The notes under the pieces are model-generated. The model saw nothing but the letters and a program-made list of their open reading frames with translations, had not been told where the DNA came from and ran no database searches. A stretch of 48,708 bases of DNA from Motiliproteus sp. MSK22-1 (GTDB taxonomy: Bacteria > Pseudomonadota > Gammaproteobacteria > Pseudomonadales > Balneatricaceae), in contig NZ_MIEQ01000032.1 in the NCBI RefSeq assembly GCF_001968815.1, forward strand, positions 1 through 48,708, read 5' to 3'. Positions 31,288 through 40,343 of this stretch are shown piece by piece (position 1 is the first letter of the stretch; every line of letters starts with the position of its first letter). The translations under genes were made by a program, and so were the position numbers.

Positions 31288-32277
31288 TTAGTAGGGAGCC
31301 TGAGCGATAAATATTGCTCGCTTAGGAGCCGGGAGTCCTTCAACCGTCTGGTTTGGATTTTCAGGATCTAAAAAATCAGCCAAAGAGTGGAATTGCATCC
31401 AGTCTGTTGAGCGCTGCTCTTCGATACTGGTTTGATTAACGTCAACACAACGAACGTCTTTGTAGCCCACTCTTTTGATCCATTTTTCCAAGGCTTTACA
31501 GCTGGGTAGAAACCAGACATTGCGCATTTGAGCATAGCGCTCATCTGGTACCAGCACTGTGTTTTCATCACCGTCAATAACCAGTGTTTCAAGCACCAGT
31601 TCGCCACCGGGTTTGAGCATATCCAAGAGTTCCTGCAGGTGATCGATAGGGCTGCGGCGATGATAGAAAACTCCCATCGAAAAAACCGTATCGAAGGAGC
31701 GCATTCTTTTGGGGAGTTCTTCTATACCTAAAGGTAATAACTCGACAGGAAGCTCTCCAATATACTTTTTTAATGCGCGGAATTGGATAAGAAATTTCCA
31801 GGATGGGTCAATACCAATAACTTGCCGTGCACCCGCTGCTGACATGCGCCAGCAGTGATATCCGTTTCCACAGCCGATATCCAGCACCAAGCGGTTGTGC
31901 AGCGGAGACAGGTGAGGTTCAACACGATCCCATTTGAAATCTGAACGCCATTCCGTCTCAAGGTTAATCCCAAATAGCTCATAGGGCCCTTTTCGCCAGG
32001 GCATCAGCGTCCGCAGGCTTTGTTCCAGTTGCTTTAGTTCGGACTCAAAGCAGCGTTCACCTGTACCAATCAGCAAACGGCCCCGATTAAGATCCAGTTG
32101 TTCGGGTACCAGATCAGGCATGGCTTCAAGGGCCGAAAGCCAACGGGGGAGGTCTCCATGGTTAACAGTGGTTAATTTACGCTCAATCCGTTCCTGCAAA
32201 TGTTCTCGCCAGGGGGCCAGATCTGTATGGGCCAGATCTGAAAAAAACTGACTGAAAAAATTATCGAAATAATTCAT
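31288..32277 (-). CDS. cmoB: tRNA U34 carboxymethyltransferase CmoB
   Basis: CmoB (329 aa) transfers the carboxymethyl group from carboxy-SAM to 5-hydroxyuridine at position 34, giving cmo5U in tRNAs that read several codons per box. The N-terminal helical domain ends near residue 85 ([26 protein letters not shown]), followed by the Rossmann motif [15 protein letters not shown] and [16 protein letters not shown]. Length agrees with E. coli (323). The start overlaps the cmoA stop in an ATGA. Confidence 0.95.
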   Translation of the reverse strand: MNYFDNFFSQFFSDLAHTDLAPWREHLQERIERKLTTVNHGDLPRWLSALEAMPDLVPEQLDLNRGRLLIGTGERCFESELKQLEQSLRTLMPWRKGPYELFGINLETEWRSDFKWDRVEPHLSPLHNRLVLDIGCGNGYHCWRMSAAGARQVIGIDPSWKFLIQFRALKKYIGELPVELLPLGIEELPKRMRSFDTVFSMGVFYHRRSPIDHLQELLDMLKPGGELVLETLVIDGDENTVLVPDERYAQMRNVWFLPSCKALEKWIKRVGYKDVRCVDVNQTSIEEQRSTDWMQFHSLADFLDPENPNQTVEGLPAPKRAIFIAQAPY

Positions 32278-33053
32278 TTTACTGCCACCATAGAGGCAAA
32301 GTTAAAACACTGGAACCACTGATTTACCCGGTTGAACCCGGCCTCGGTTAATCGTTGGCGGTGGCAATCCAAACTTTCCGGGATCATGACTTTTTCCAGC
32401 GCTGCCCGTTTCTGGCTAATTTCCAATTCACTGTATCCATTGGCACGCTTGAAGTCGTGATACCACTCGATTAATTGGCTATCAAGCTGTTTGTCATCAA
32501 AGCTGATTTTTTCGGACAACAGCAAAACGCCCCCAGGTTTTAAGCCTTGGTAAATCTTTTTGATAAGAGACATTCTGTCTTTAGGAGGAACAAACTGAAG
32601 CGTGAAATTCATCATCACAACGGATGCATTTTTTATATTGATATCGCGAATGTCGCCGCAAACCAGATCTACATCGTCGTCAAACCCGGCCACCTGAATG
32701 TGCTCACGGCAGCGTTGAATCATCGCTGATGAGTTATCCACTGCGACAAAACGACAGTTTTGTGTTTTTACCTGTTGTAAGAGCGATAAGGTGGCTGCGC
32801 CTAATGAACACCCCAGATCATAACAACGAGAATCTTCCTGAGCGTAACCGGCAGCCAAAATACCGAGTGACTTAATAATCGTGCTGTAACCCGGGACTGA
32901 GCGGTTGATCATGTCACTGAAAACACCGACGACCTTTTCGTCGAACTGAAAGTCGACGATATTCCCTAATGGTGTGGCATAAATATCATCTTTAGGTTTT
33001 GAGGCTCTGGTGGAGCCTGCATATGGATCGCTATCTGAATTCTTTGATGACAT
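32274..33053 (-). CDS. cmoA: carboxy-S-adenosyl-L-methionine synthase CmoA
   Basis: CmoA (259 aa) converts SAM and prephenate into carboxy-SAM, the donor used by CmoB. The N-terminus is a 20-residue polar extension, then [38 protein letters not shown], diagnostic of the family. The SAM-binding [27 protein letters not shown] and [14 protein letters not shown] segments follow. It is directly coupled to cmoB and separated from the next methyltransferase gene by about 210 bp. Confidence 0.95.
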   Translation of the reverse strand: MSSKNSDSDPYAGSTRASKPKDDIYATPLGNIVDFQFDEKVVGVFSDMINRSVPGYSTIIKSLGILAAGYAQEDSRCYDLGCSLGAATLSLLQQVKTQNCRFVAVDNSSAMIQRCREHIQVAGFDDDVDLVCGDIRDINIKNASVVMMNFTLQFVPPKDRMSLIKKIYQGLKPGGVLLLSEKISFDDKQLDSQLIEWYHDFKRANGYSELEISQKRAALEKVMIPESLDCHRQRLTEAGFNRVNQWFQCFNFASMVAVK

Positions 33054-33264
33054 TAGGGTAGGCTGGCTTATTTATAGGGGTTAGTAATGGAGGTTAGTTG
33101 TTAACTTGGCTATTAAAAAATGCTAATCGAATTGACTGGTGGGTACTTCGAAGTAGGTGGATTATACGTGCTTATGTAGCACACACCAATAGGCCTGCAT
33201 TCTATAGTCATTTGGACTCCGCAACCTGCTGTTTGCGAAGCTAGCCAAGCGTTCGAGATTAACC

Positions 33265-34641
33265 CTAGAACAGATCCATCTGCTCGCTGCTCTTCTTACG
33301 TTTACGCCACTCTTTACCCCAACTTGTTGCAATGTATATGATCTGGATATGATCCCCTGGGGTAATCGTTATGTCCTCCAGGCCAATGGTTCCGTGAGCA
33401 GGTTCCTCGCCGTTAATAAACACAAGAATACCCATTCGCTGTCGAGAAAACAGTTGACCCACTTCACCATAAATGGGGTCAATACGTTTTATATAGAGAC
33501 CGCTTTCTATTTCCTCACTACCTGAAAAAACGCTGCGTGCGTAACTGGGGAAAAGAGCAGCTTCTGTGAGCTTGCTATGGATTAACGCTTGCACAGAATT
33601 GCAATTGACTAGTAATGTTGATTCCGATCCATCCAGATCAATGGATAGGCTAATATCCTCCGATGTCTGGATGTCTTCTTCGCTGACGGTGACGGAAAGC
33701 ACTTCACAGAGCCCTACAACCGCGTCTTTAGGTGCTAACTTATGGGCTGTAAAATCACTGTTCCCCGCTTTAAACGGTGTAGATTGAGTGATGCTCCGCT
33801 GTTGTCCCCAGATTTTGACCTGCTTTTCCGCATAACCAAAAGTGAGTTGCTTATCCTGCTCCAGGCCGTGAGTATCCAGTTTTCGAGCTTTATAGATAAT
33901 GGTATGCGGAGTTTTGTTACTTTCCTGATCAAACTGAGGGTGGCAAGGGTTTTTATCGCGATGAAAGTGGTAAGGAAAGCTCAGGGCGTCTTCATAGCTG
34001 AGCTGTGAAGGATTGCGGGTGCCCTGTTCAACTATTCGTTCGACCAGATAACCTACCTCAGTCAGGGCTCCGACTACATCCCTGAATGAATAGATCATGG
34101 TTGAAAACTGATCTTCACCGGTTTTACTGGAGCTGTTTGCCAGCATATTATGGCGAAAGTGCTGTAATTGGTGAGAAAAACAGAAGATCAGAATTCCACC
34201 AGGCTTCAACCGTTTAAAAAGGTTATAGAGCAGGTCTTTAAGCTCTTGGGTGGAGCTCAGATATTCCATTGAATAGGCAGAAAGTATCAGGTCAAAAGCA
34301 GTGCCTGGAAAAAAATCGGTCTGACGCATATCCTGTTGCTGGAAGTGAATTGGATTGATTTCGTCAGCAAAGCGGCTCATATTTTCCCTGGCTCGCTTAA
34401 GCATATGACTGGAGATATCGATACCATGGCAGTTTGCACCGTTGCGTGCCAATGCGATCAGGTTTTCACCCATGCCGCAGCCGATATCCAGAACATTGGC
34501 GTTGGCCAGGTCAATATCGATAAGTCGCAACTGGTTTTCTCCCGGTGCTAACCAGCCATAGTGCACCTGGTCGTGGGCTATCTCCCAAGTTGTGCAGTAG
34601 TCCTCACAAAAGCTCTTTTCATCCCAATGTTGTTCAGACAT
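33265..34641 (-). CDS. class I SAM methyltransferase with unknown C-terminal domain
   Basis: The start at ATG 34641 (GGGAA upstream) gives 458 aa; a further upstream ATG (34689) lacks a site. Residues about 1-245 form a class I methyltransferase: ANVLDIGCGMGENLIALARNG, GIDISSHMLKRA, and DLILSAYSMEYL. Residues about 258-458 are a second region I do not recognise. It contains beta-rich stretches (EDISLSIDLDGSE, ITITPGDHIQIIYIAT) and a basic tail KEWRKRKKS, which could bind nucleic acid. It lies between cmoM and cmoA on the same strand, so an RNA or translation-related role is plausible but unproven. Confidence 0.7.
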   Translation of the reverse strand: MSEQHWDEKSFCEDYCTTWEIAHDQVHYGWLAPGENQLRLIDIDLANANVLDIGCGMGENLIALARNGANCHGIDISSHMLKRARENMSRFADEINPIHFQQQDMRQTDFFPGTAFDLILSAYSMEYLSSTQELKDLLYNLFKRLKPGGILIFCFSHQLQHFRHNMLANSSSKTGEDQFSTMIYSFRDVVGALTEVGYLVERIVEQGTRNPSQLSYEDALSFPYHFHRDKNPCHPQFDQESNKTPHTIIYKARKLDTHGLEQDKQLTFGYAEKQVKIWGQQRSITQSTPFKAGNSDFTAHKLAPKDAVVGLCEVLSVTVSEEDIQTSEDISLSIDLDGSESTLLVNCNSVQALIHSKLTEAALFPSYARSVFSGSEEIESGLYIKRIDPIYGEVGQLFSRQRMGILVFINGEEPAHGTIGLEDITITPGDHIQIIYIATSWGKEWRKRKKSSEQMDLF

Positions 34642-34784
34642 TATATGTTTCCCATTGCCGCTGTGGTCGGAAGCTTTTACAACGGACATTTAAATGTAAA
34701 CGGCTGAGTGCTGCAAGGATGTGCGGTTAATTTGGATCATTGATAGCTGCTATTGGTCATCTCAGCTATCTATGTGCTGTTTTT

Positions 34785-35549
34785 TTATAGCCGCGTAGCG
34801 ATTACGTGAATATAACGAGCCATATGAATGTAGGGTTGTTGTCGGTAATGGTTTTGTTCCAGCTCTAGAATATCCTCAAAATCGTAGGTCTGTTTGACCT
34901 TGAGTGGCAGGTAATCGTAAAAGCAGCGAATTCCTGATTTTTCTAGTATCTGCATCGAGTTTTGTTGTAACCAGCCATAGACTTCTTCTGGATCAAGAGA
35001 TTGATGAGGTGTCAGGCTGTTGCCATCGCCGCTCCAGTCACCTCGTTTAACCTTCCGTAAGTTTCCCCGTAGTGCGTTTCGTAATATTAATGAGTGTCGG
35101 TTGTAGAACATTAGCGAAAGATGGCCACCGGGTTTGAGTTGATCAATCAGTTGATTAACCAAAAGATCAGGTTTCTCAGCCCACTCGAGCACCGCATGGC
35201 AGAGAATCAGGTCAAAACGGTCCAAATTACTCTGGCAAAAAGTATCAATATCACAATGATGGAGTTGAATTTTGTTTGTCAGGCCGGCAATTTCGTTGAG
35301 TTGCCGGGCCTTTTCCAACATGGGTTTTGATGTATCACACAGAGATATCTGGTGTTGCTTTTCAGCAAACCAGCGACTGATATGTCCCTGACCACCTCCT
35401 GCATCTAGAATTTGAAGAGGTTCTCTCTGCTGTAAGCCAGCTAAATCCAGTTGCAGTAGTGCCAGTCGAATCTGTCCCTTGGGAGAGTTATAGATTTTGT
35501 CAGCAAAGTGCTCAGCCAAATTATCAAAGTGACTATCAGGTGTGTTCAT
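34785..35549 (-). CDS. cmoM: tRNA 5-carboxymethoxyuridine methyltransferase CmoM
   Basis: CmoM (254 aa; formerly SmtA/YecP) methylates cmo5U34 to mcmo5U. Motif I is ILDAGGGQGHISRWFA, motif II SLCDTSKPMLEKA, and motif IV LILCHAVLEWAEKPDLLV. MFYNRHSLILRNALRGN and the final QPYIHMARYIHVIA are characteristic of this family. The gap to the following methyltransferase gene contains an 8-bp inverted repeat (GATAGCTG 34742-34749 / CAGCTATC 34763-34770) without a T-tract, so read-through is possible. Confidence 0.92.
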   Translation of the reverse strand: MNTPDSHFDNLAEHFADKIYNSPKGQIRLALLQLDLAGLQQREPLQILDAGGGQGHISRWFAEKQHQISLCDTSKPMLEKARQLNEIAGLTNKIQLHHCDIDTFCQSNLDRFDLILCHAVLEWAEKPDLLVNQLIDQLKPGGHLSLMFYNRHSLILRNALRGNLRKVKRGDWSGDGNSLTPHQSLDPEEVYGWLQQNSMQILEKSGIRCFYDYLPLKVKQTYDFEDILELEQNHYRQQPYIHMARYIHVIATRL

Positions 35550-35782
35550 TTTTGGATCGCGTACCTATACCCAAAACAATCTGTTTTTGGGCCAGAATGA
35601 GTTGGTTTGTGATCAGAAGCTGTTGATATCAGGATTCAGATTATAGACAAGAGTTTCTTTAGATTCCTTAGTCATATAATTTGATTGGTGTCGTGCTACA
35701 GTCAAATATCAACAAAGGGATGATCAACTCTGATGGCTAATGGGAGAGTTATCAAAGGGGTGAATAGTCTACCGTTCACTCG

Positions 35783-36142
35783 TTACTGATTGGCAACATA
35801 ACGCTGTAATCGATGGGCCATTTCGGTACTGATTCCCACAAACCGAAAGCCAAAATTAAATTCCAGTTGTGACAGCCTGCGGACAAATACCAGGCGGCAG
35901 CGACTGTTAAATGACTCTGGATCGTTATTTAGCTTAAAGTTTATTGTGACTTCTACCGGCGTGGCTGAAGGATTTCTAGCGGACCCAAGAGTAATGATTT
36001 CCTTGAAAGACAGATCTCCGTCAATCATTACTCCGCCAGGGGAAATGTTGCGGACCCAAGCCTCGGTCGTATCCCCGTATAAATTGGTAACCTCTACCCG
36101 GAGTTCCGTATTAACTCGAGGGAAAAATCTTAATTCGGACAT
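35783..36142 (-). CDS. PilZ-domain c-di-GMP-binding protein
   Basis: The start at ATG 36142 gives 119 aa; a TTG five codons upstream has no advantage. RFFPR at residues 5-9 is the RxxxR half and NISPGG at about 36-41 the NxSxxG half of the c-di-GMP site, so ligand binding should be intact. The protein is a stand-alone PilZ domain without an output module and probably acts by binding a partner. It is monocistronic, between cmoM and the divergent taurine genes. Confidence 0.88.
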   Translation of the reverse strand: MSELRFFPRVNTELRVEVTNLYGDTTEAWVRNISPGGVMIDGDLSFKEIITLGSARNPSATPVEVTINFKLNNDPESFNSRCRLVFVRRLSQLEFNFGFRFVGISTEMAHRLQRYVANQ

Positions 36143-36736
36143 CTTTGGGAACCTCAATCGCCTGTCCCTACTAATGAATATAGCGGTTAACCGGCGTTAC
36201 TGCTTGTTCTGTATTGAGTTACTTACGTTTTAGTGGGTCTCAGCAGAGGAGCAAGGGTTCCTTTCTTGATCGAACTGAGCAAGCTTCATTATCAAATTCC
36301 CTGTTGGTGAGAACAAGCATTAGAGTACTTTGGGTTGATCCAGGTCACTAAGGGATCATTGAACAAGCCCCTTGGGTGTCAGCTCTCCATGGGCTTTACT
36401 CAGCGACAGCATCTGGTCGCAGCAGCTAATAAATAGCAATAATCAGATGTGAGTATTTAATCAGTTTCGTTGTTTCTCTGTAATTGGCGCAAAAGCATAG
36501 GGACCAGTTTTGTCTCCAAGTAGGGGCCAGATCTGTAAAAACCTCCCAGATACCGGCTGGTATCATCATCGACAAATAACTGGTTCTAACTCCTGTTTAG
36601 TAATGGCTTTAGCTTTGATATTAAGCGGGATGCAGTCAAGTGTCTCCCATTTGGGTTTAAACGGTCCATACCTCCGTTTCTCAAACAATAAAAAGCGAAC
36701 AGTTAGTTACTGAGTAGCCAAAGATAGGAGACAGCC
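36143..36736. other. divergent promoter region before tpa
   Basis: This region of nearly 600 bp has the CTGG direct repeat at 36557-36589 as its main feature. A weak GATAGGAG ribosome binding site sits before the tpa ATG. No gene is supported here. Confidence 0.45.
36557..36589 (+). promoter_or_regulatory. candidate TauR operator at tpa
   Basis: Direct repeat: CTGGTATCAT (36557-36566), 13 bp, CTGGTTCTAA (36580-36589). The same arrangement with the same 23-bp period occurs before ald. The downstream half agrees in 8 of 10 positions with CTGGACYTAA, the TauR repeat described for Rhodobacter capsulatus as I recall it. MocR-type regulators typically bind direct repeats. It ends 147 bp before the tpa ATG. 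Confidence 0.75.
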
Positions 36737-38125
36737 ATGTCTTTTGATGCCAAAGAGTTTAATGCCGCAGAAGCCGTTGCCAGTGATCGCAAGCACGTTT
36801 GGCACCACCTGTCACAGCATAAGCCCTACGAAGAAAGCGATCCGATGGTTATCGTTAAAGGTGAGGGTATGAGGGTTTGGGATGCCAAAGGAAATGAGTA
36901 TCTGGATGCCGTTTCTGGTGCTGTCTGGACCGTCAACGTAGGTTATGGTCGTACTGAGATTGCAGATGCAGTTCGTGATCAATTGGTTAATATGAATTAC
37001 TTTGCACAGACAGCTGGAAATGTTCCGGCTGCTCAATTTGCAGAGAAGCTTATTGAAAAAATGCCAGGAATGAGCCGTGTTTACTATTCCAACTCCGGTT
37101 CCGAAGCAAACGAAAAGGCATTTAAGATAGTTCGTCAGATTGCGGAAAAGAAGTACGGTGGGAAGAAGCATAAGGTACTTTACCGCGAACGTGACTATCA
37201 CGGTACAACGATTACCTGTTTAAGCGCCACCGGGCAATTTGAGCGGAAGAATCAATACGGTCCCTTTACCCCTGGTTTTGTTGAGGTTCCACACTGTTGT
37301 GAGTATCGCTCTCAATGGGGTGATGTTGATGATTATGGGGTTCGTGCTGCCAACGAAATTGAACGTGTCATTCTGGAAGAGGGTGCGGATACGGTTGGTG
37401 CCTTGTGCCTTGAGCCTATTACCGCAGGCGGTGGGGTAATTACACCTCCACAGGGCTACTGGGACCGTGTGCAGGAAATCTGCAAGAAGTACGATATTCT
37501 GCTGCATATTGACGAAGTGGTTTGTGGGCTGGGTCGGACAGGGAAATGGTTTGGTTACCAGCATTACGGCATTAAACCGGACATGGTTACCATGGCTAAG
37601 GGAGTTGCTTCAGGGTACGCCGCCATTTCCTGCACTGTGACGACAGAGACAGTATTTGAGGCTTTTAAAGAAGATGACGATGCGCGTATGGGGTACTTCC
37701 GGGATATCTCTACTTTTGGTGGCTGTACTGCCGGTCCTGCGGCTGCTTTGGTTAACATGCAGATCATTGAAGATGAAAAGCTGTTGGAAAATGTGACACA
37801 CCAGGGTGAGTATCTGCTAGGACGCCTTAACGAACTTCAGGACAAATATGATGTGATAGGAGAGGTTCGTGGCAAAGGTCTGTTTGCCGGCTTTGAATTA
37901 GTGAAAGATCGTGTAACCAAGGAGCCAGTGGATGAAAGTCTGCCGATGGCGATTGGGGCTCATTGTATGAAAAATGGTGTCATCATCGGACGAACCAATC
38001 GATCATTCAAAGAACTCAATAACACTATTTGTTTGAGCCCTGCTCTTATTGCCAGCCAAGCGGATATCGATGCCATTGTTGACGCCATTGATAACGCGAT
38101 GGGGGAGCTTTGCCCTAACTCCTGA
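36737..38125 (+). CDS. tpa: taurine--pyruvate aminotransferase
   Basis: Tpa (462 aa) is a class III, PLP-dependent aminotransferase that moves the amino group of taurine to pyruvate, giving sulfoacetaldehyde and alanine. The PLP-binding lysine is in DMVTMAKGVASGY (about residue 286). YYSNSGSEANEKAFKIVRQ, YHGTTITCLSATGQ and LLHIDEVVCGLGRTGKWFG are conserved fold-I motifs. Assignment to taurine rests on overall resemblance to Tpa and on the adjacent tauR, ald, xsc and pta. Confidence 0.9.
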   Translation: MSFDAKEFNAAEAVASDRKHVWHHLSQHKPYEESDPMVIVKGEGMRVWDAKGNEYLDAVSGAVWTVNVGYGRTEIADAVRDQLVNMNYFAQTAGNVPAAQFAEKLIEKMPGMSRVYYSNSGSEANEKAFKIVRQIAEKKYGGKKHKVLYRERDYHGTTITCLSATGQFERKNQYGPFTPGFVEVPHCCEYRSQWGDVDDYGVRAANEIERVILEEGADTVGALCLEPITAGGGVITPPQGYWDRVQEICKKYDILLHIDEVVCGLGRTGKWFGYQHYGIKPDMVTMAKGVASGYAAISCTVTTETVFEAFKEDDDARMGYFRDISTFGGCTAGPAAALVNMQIIEDEKLLENVTHQGEYLLGRLNELQDKYDVIGEVRGKGLFAGFELVKDRVTKEPVDESLPMAIGAHCMKNGVIIGRTNRSFKELNNTICLSPALIASQADIDAIVDAIDNAMGELCPNS

Positions 38126-38207
38126 GTGTTTGATTTGGGCCTGAATGGCTGAGATAGTATTTCCAAAGCCTCCCTTTTCAAGTGGCACGACTTGGAGAGG
38201 TTCTTTT

Positions 38208-38244
38208 AGCCATTTGTCGAATCTTTTCGGCAAATGGCTTTTTT
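38208..38244 (+). terminator. terminator after tpa
   Basis: AGCCATTTGTCG (38208-38219), 8-nt loop, CGGCAAATGGCT (38228-38239): a 12-bp stem with one T-G pair, closed by six T. It separates tpa from tauR, so tauR needs its own promoter. Confidence 0.9.
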
Positions 38245-38472
38245 AATGCTGCCTGTTAAGTTCCAAGCTGGGCGATCTGTCTATCTCTTGTGATGAATAC
38301 AAGATAATCTTTTTTGCCGAACAGGATTTGAAGGAGTACTCTAGATATTTGATTTCAATAAGGTATCAGCACAATTAACAGCAGCCGGTTTTATGGCTGT
38401 CATGGGTTGTCTGCGGTTGCCAAATTCAGGTCCCTTAGAGCAAATAACGAGCAAAATAAAGAGTATCGGTAT

Positions 38473-39939
38473 ATGTTCCAGCTTTTTCACCTATCTCCCG
38501 AGAAGGATGCCAGTCTACAGCAGCAATTGCGTGAACAAATAGCAGCAGCCATTCTAAATGGTAATATACCTGCCGATTGTCCACTTCCATCCAGCCGTAA
38601 ACTTGCCAAGCAACTGAGCATTGCTCGAAATACCGTCGTTCTGGCCTATGAACATTTGTTGGATGATGGTTATCTAATTGCTCGTGAGCGCAGTGGTTAC
38701 TACGTTAATCCAGAAATTCTGGAGGGTAAAGTCAAGCTGGATACCAGCATTCCTGAAGCGGTTGAGGGAATACCCCCTGATTGGGCTAATCGTCTGAAAG
38801 TATTTCCTTCGGGTCAGCGCAACATTAAAAAGCCCCGGGACTGGCAGAAATATCCCTACCCGTTCATTTATGGCCAGTTTGATCCGAGCCTGTTTCCGAC
38901 CAATAACTGGCGAGAATGCTGCCGTGATGCTGTGAGTGTTCCGGCTATTCGTGATTGGGCATCGGATCGTTTCGACAATGATGATCCCTTATTAGTTGAG
39001 CAGATTCGTACTAGATTGTTACCACGACGAGGCGTTTGGGCTTCTGCTGAGCAGATTCTGGTGACTGTCGGCGCTCAACAGTCCCTGTATATGTTGTCTC
39101 GACTGCTGTTAGAACAGAGCAGCGTCATGGGTATTGAAGATCCTGGCTATATGGATATCCGAAATATTGCCAACCTCAATCCTTCAAAGGTAAAACCATT
39201 ACCTGTAGATGCACAGGGGATGATCGTTGATGACAATATTAATGTGTGTGATTGTATTTACACCACACCCAGTCACCAGTGTCCGACAACGGTGACTATG
39301 CCGATTGAGCGACGCTATGAGTTGTTAAAACGGGCCAATGAACAGGATTTCGTGATTATTGAGGATGATTACGAAAGTGAAACTAACTTTAAGTCCAACC
39401 CCATTCCTGCATTGAAAAGTCTGGATAAAAGCGGCCGGGTTATCTACGTCGGATCTCTCTCAAAAACGTTGGCGCCTGGTTTGCGCCTTGGGTATCTGGT
39501 GGGGCCTGTCGAGTTGATCCGTGAGGCCCGCGCTTTACGGCGACTGATGGTGCGCCATCCTGCTGCAAATAACCAGCGTTCGGTGGCGCTGTTTTTGGAG
39601 CGTGGTTATCACGATGCGCTGATTATGACTATTATGCGGGCCTATGAAGAGCGGTGGCAGGAGATGGGAGCGGCGTTGAGCAAATATCTGCCGGACTCTG
39701 CCCGTAAACCGACTTTTGGAGGCTCTTGTTACTGGGTTAGAGGTCCTGAGGAGCTGGACGCTCGACTGTTGCGTAAAGAAGCGGCTGAAAGGGGAATTTT
39801 AATTGAACCGGGGGACATTCATTTTCTCGGTGATGAACCGCCATTAAACTATTTCCGTCTTGGTTACTCTTCTATCGCCGCTGATCGAATTGAACCGGGT
39901 ATTAAAGCGCTGGCGGAACTGATAGAAGATATGACCTGA
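38473..39939 (+). CDS. tauR: MocR/GntR-type regulator of taurine genes
   Basis: This is a GntR winged-helix domain (about residues 10-75, with LPSSRKLAKQLSIARNTVVLAYEHLLDDGYL) joined to an aminotransferase-fold effector domain. The latter keeps the PLP lysine (SLSKTLAPGLRLGYL), IEDDYESE, and TPSHQCPTTVTM. The ATG at 38473 gives 488 aa; the frame is open back to a TTG at 38407, but the conserved N-terminus starts with MFQLFHL. Known MocR regulators use PLP and an amino compound as effector; here taurine is inferred from its place between tpa and ald. Confidence 0.88.
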   Translation: MFQLFHLSPEKDASLQQQLREQIAAAILNGNIPADCPLPSSRKLAKQLSIARNTVVLAYEHLLDDGYLIARERSGYYVNPEILEGKVKLDTSIPEAVEGIPPDWANRLKVFPSGQRNIKKPRDWQKYPYPFIYGQFDPSLFPTNNWRECCRDAVSVPAIRDWASDRFDNDDPLLVEQIRTRLLPRRGVWASAEQILVTVGAQQSLYMLSRLLLEQSSVMGIEDPGYMDIRNIANLNPSKVKPLPVDAQGMIVDDNINVCDCIYTTPSHQCPTTVTMPIERRYELLKRANEQDFVIIEDDYESETNFKSNPIPALKSLDKSGRVIYVGSLSKTLAPGLRLGYLVGPVELIREARALRRLMVRHPAANNQRSVALFLERGYHDALIMTIMRAYEERWQEMGAALSKYLPDSARKPTFGGSCYWVRGPEELDARLLRKEAAERGILIEPGDIHFLGDEPPLNYFRLGYSSIAADRIEPGIKALAELIEDMT

Positions 39940-40009
39940 GTTGGCTGAATTTATAGTTCAGTGATGCGTCTACTGAATTTGGAAATACAGCTACTGATCT
40001 CTTTGAGGA

Positions 40010-40056
40010 GGTTTCTGTCTCTCGGACAATAATAATATTGTCGGACAGTAGAAACC
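40010..40056. repeat. long imperfect palindrome after tauR
   Basis: GGTTTC-TGTC (40010-40019) pairs with GACA-GTA-GAAACC (40043-40056), leaving a 3-nt bulge. Nested inside, GACAAT (40025-40030) pairs with ATTGTC (40037-40042). A TCGGACA direct repeat overlaps the inner arms. No T-tract follows. It lies 70 bp after the tauR stop and may be a terminator variant or a protein-binding palindrome. Confidence 0.5.
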
Positions 40057-40139
40057 TTTCAGCACAATAAGTCGTTATAAGTTTAACAATAGATCTTAAA
40101 ATATATATTTAAAACAATTGCTTATTGTTTTCTTTCTTC

Positions 40140-40172
40140 CTGGCGTAATAGCTATTAGGTAACTGGCTCTAC
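40140..40172 (+). promoter_or_regulatory. candidate TauR operator at ald
   Basis: CTGGCGTAAT (40140-40149), 13 bp, CTGGCTCTAC (40163-40172). The layout is identical to the tpa operator (CTGG to CTGG 23 bp), including the TAA directly before the second half. It ends 171 bp before the ald ATG. The rest of the 39940-40343 spacer holds the palindrome at 40010 and nothing else I can support. Confidence 0.72.
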
Positions 40173-40343
40173 TCCAAAATCCTCCTCACTCCTACTCTAG
40201 ATCTCAAGTTAACCGCATATCGGCTCCTGTCTATTTGGTGCTGGGTTAACGAATCTGAGTTCAGAATGCACTGATGATTGATATCGCTTCTGAGCTTATT
40301 TACCTCTACTACTTCTGACAAGAATTAAAAATGGAGTGGCGAT

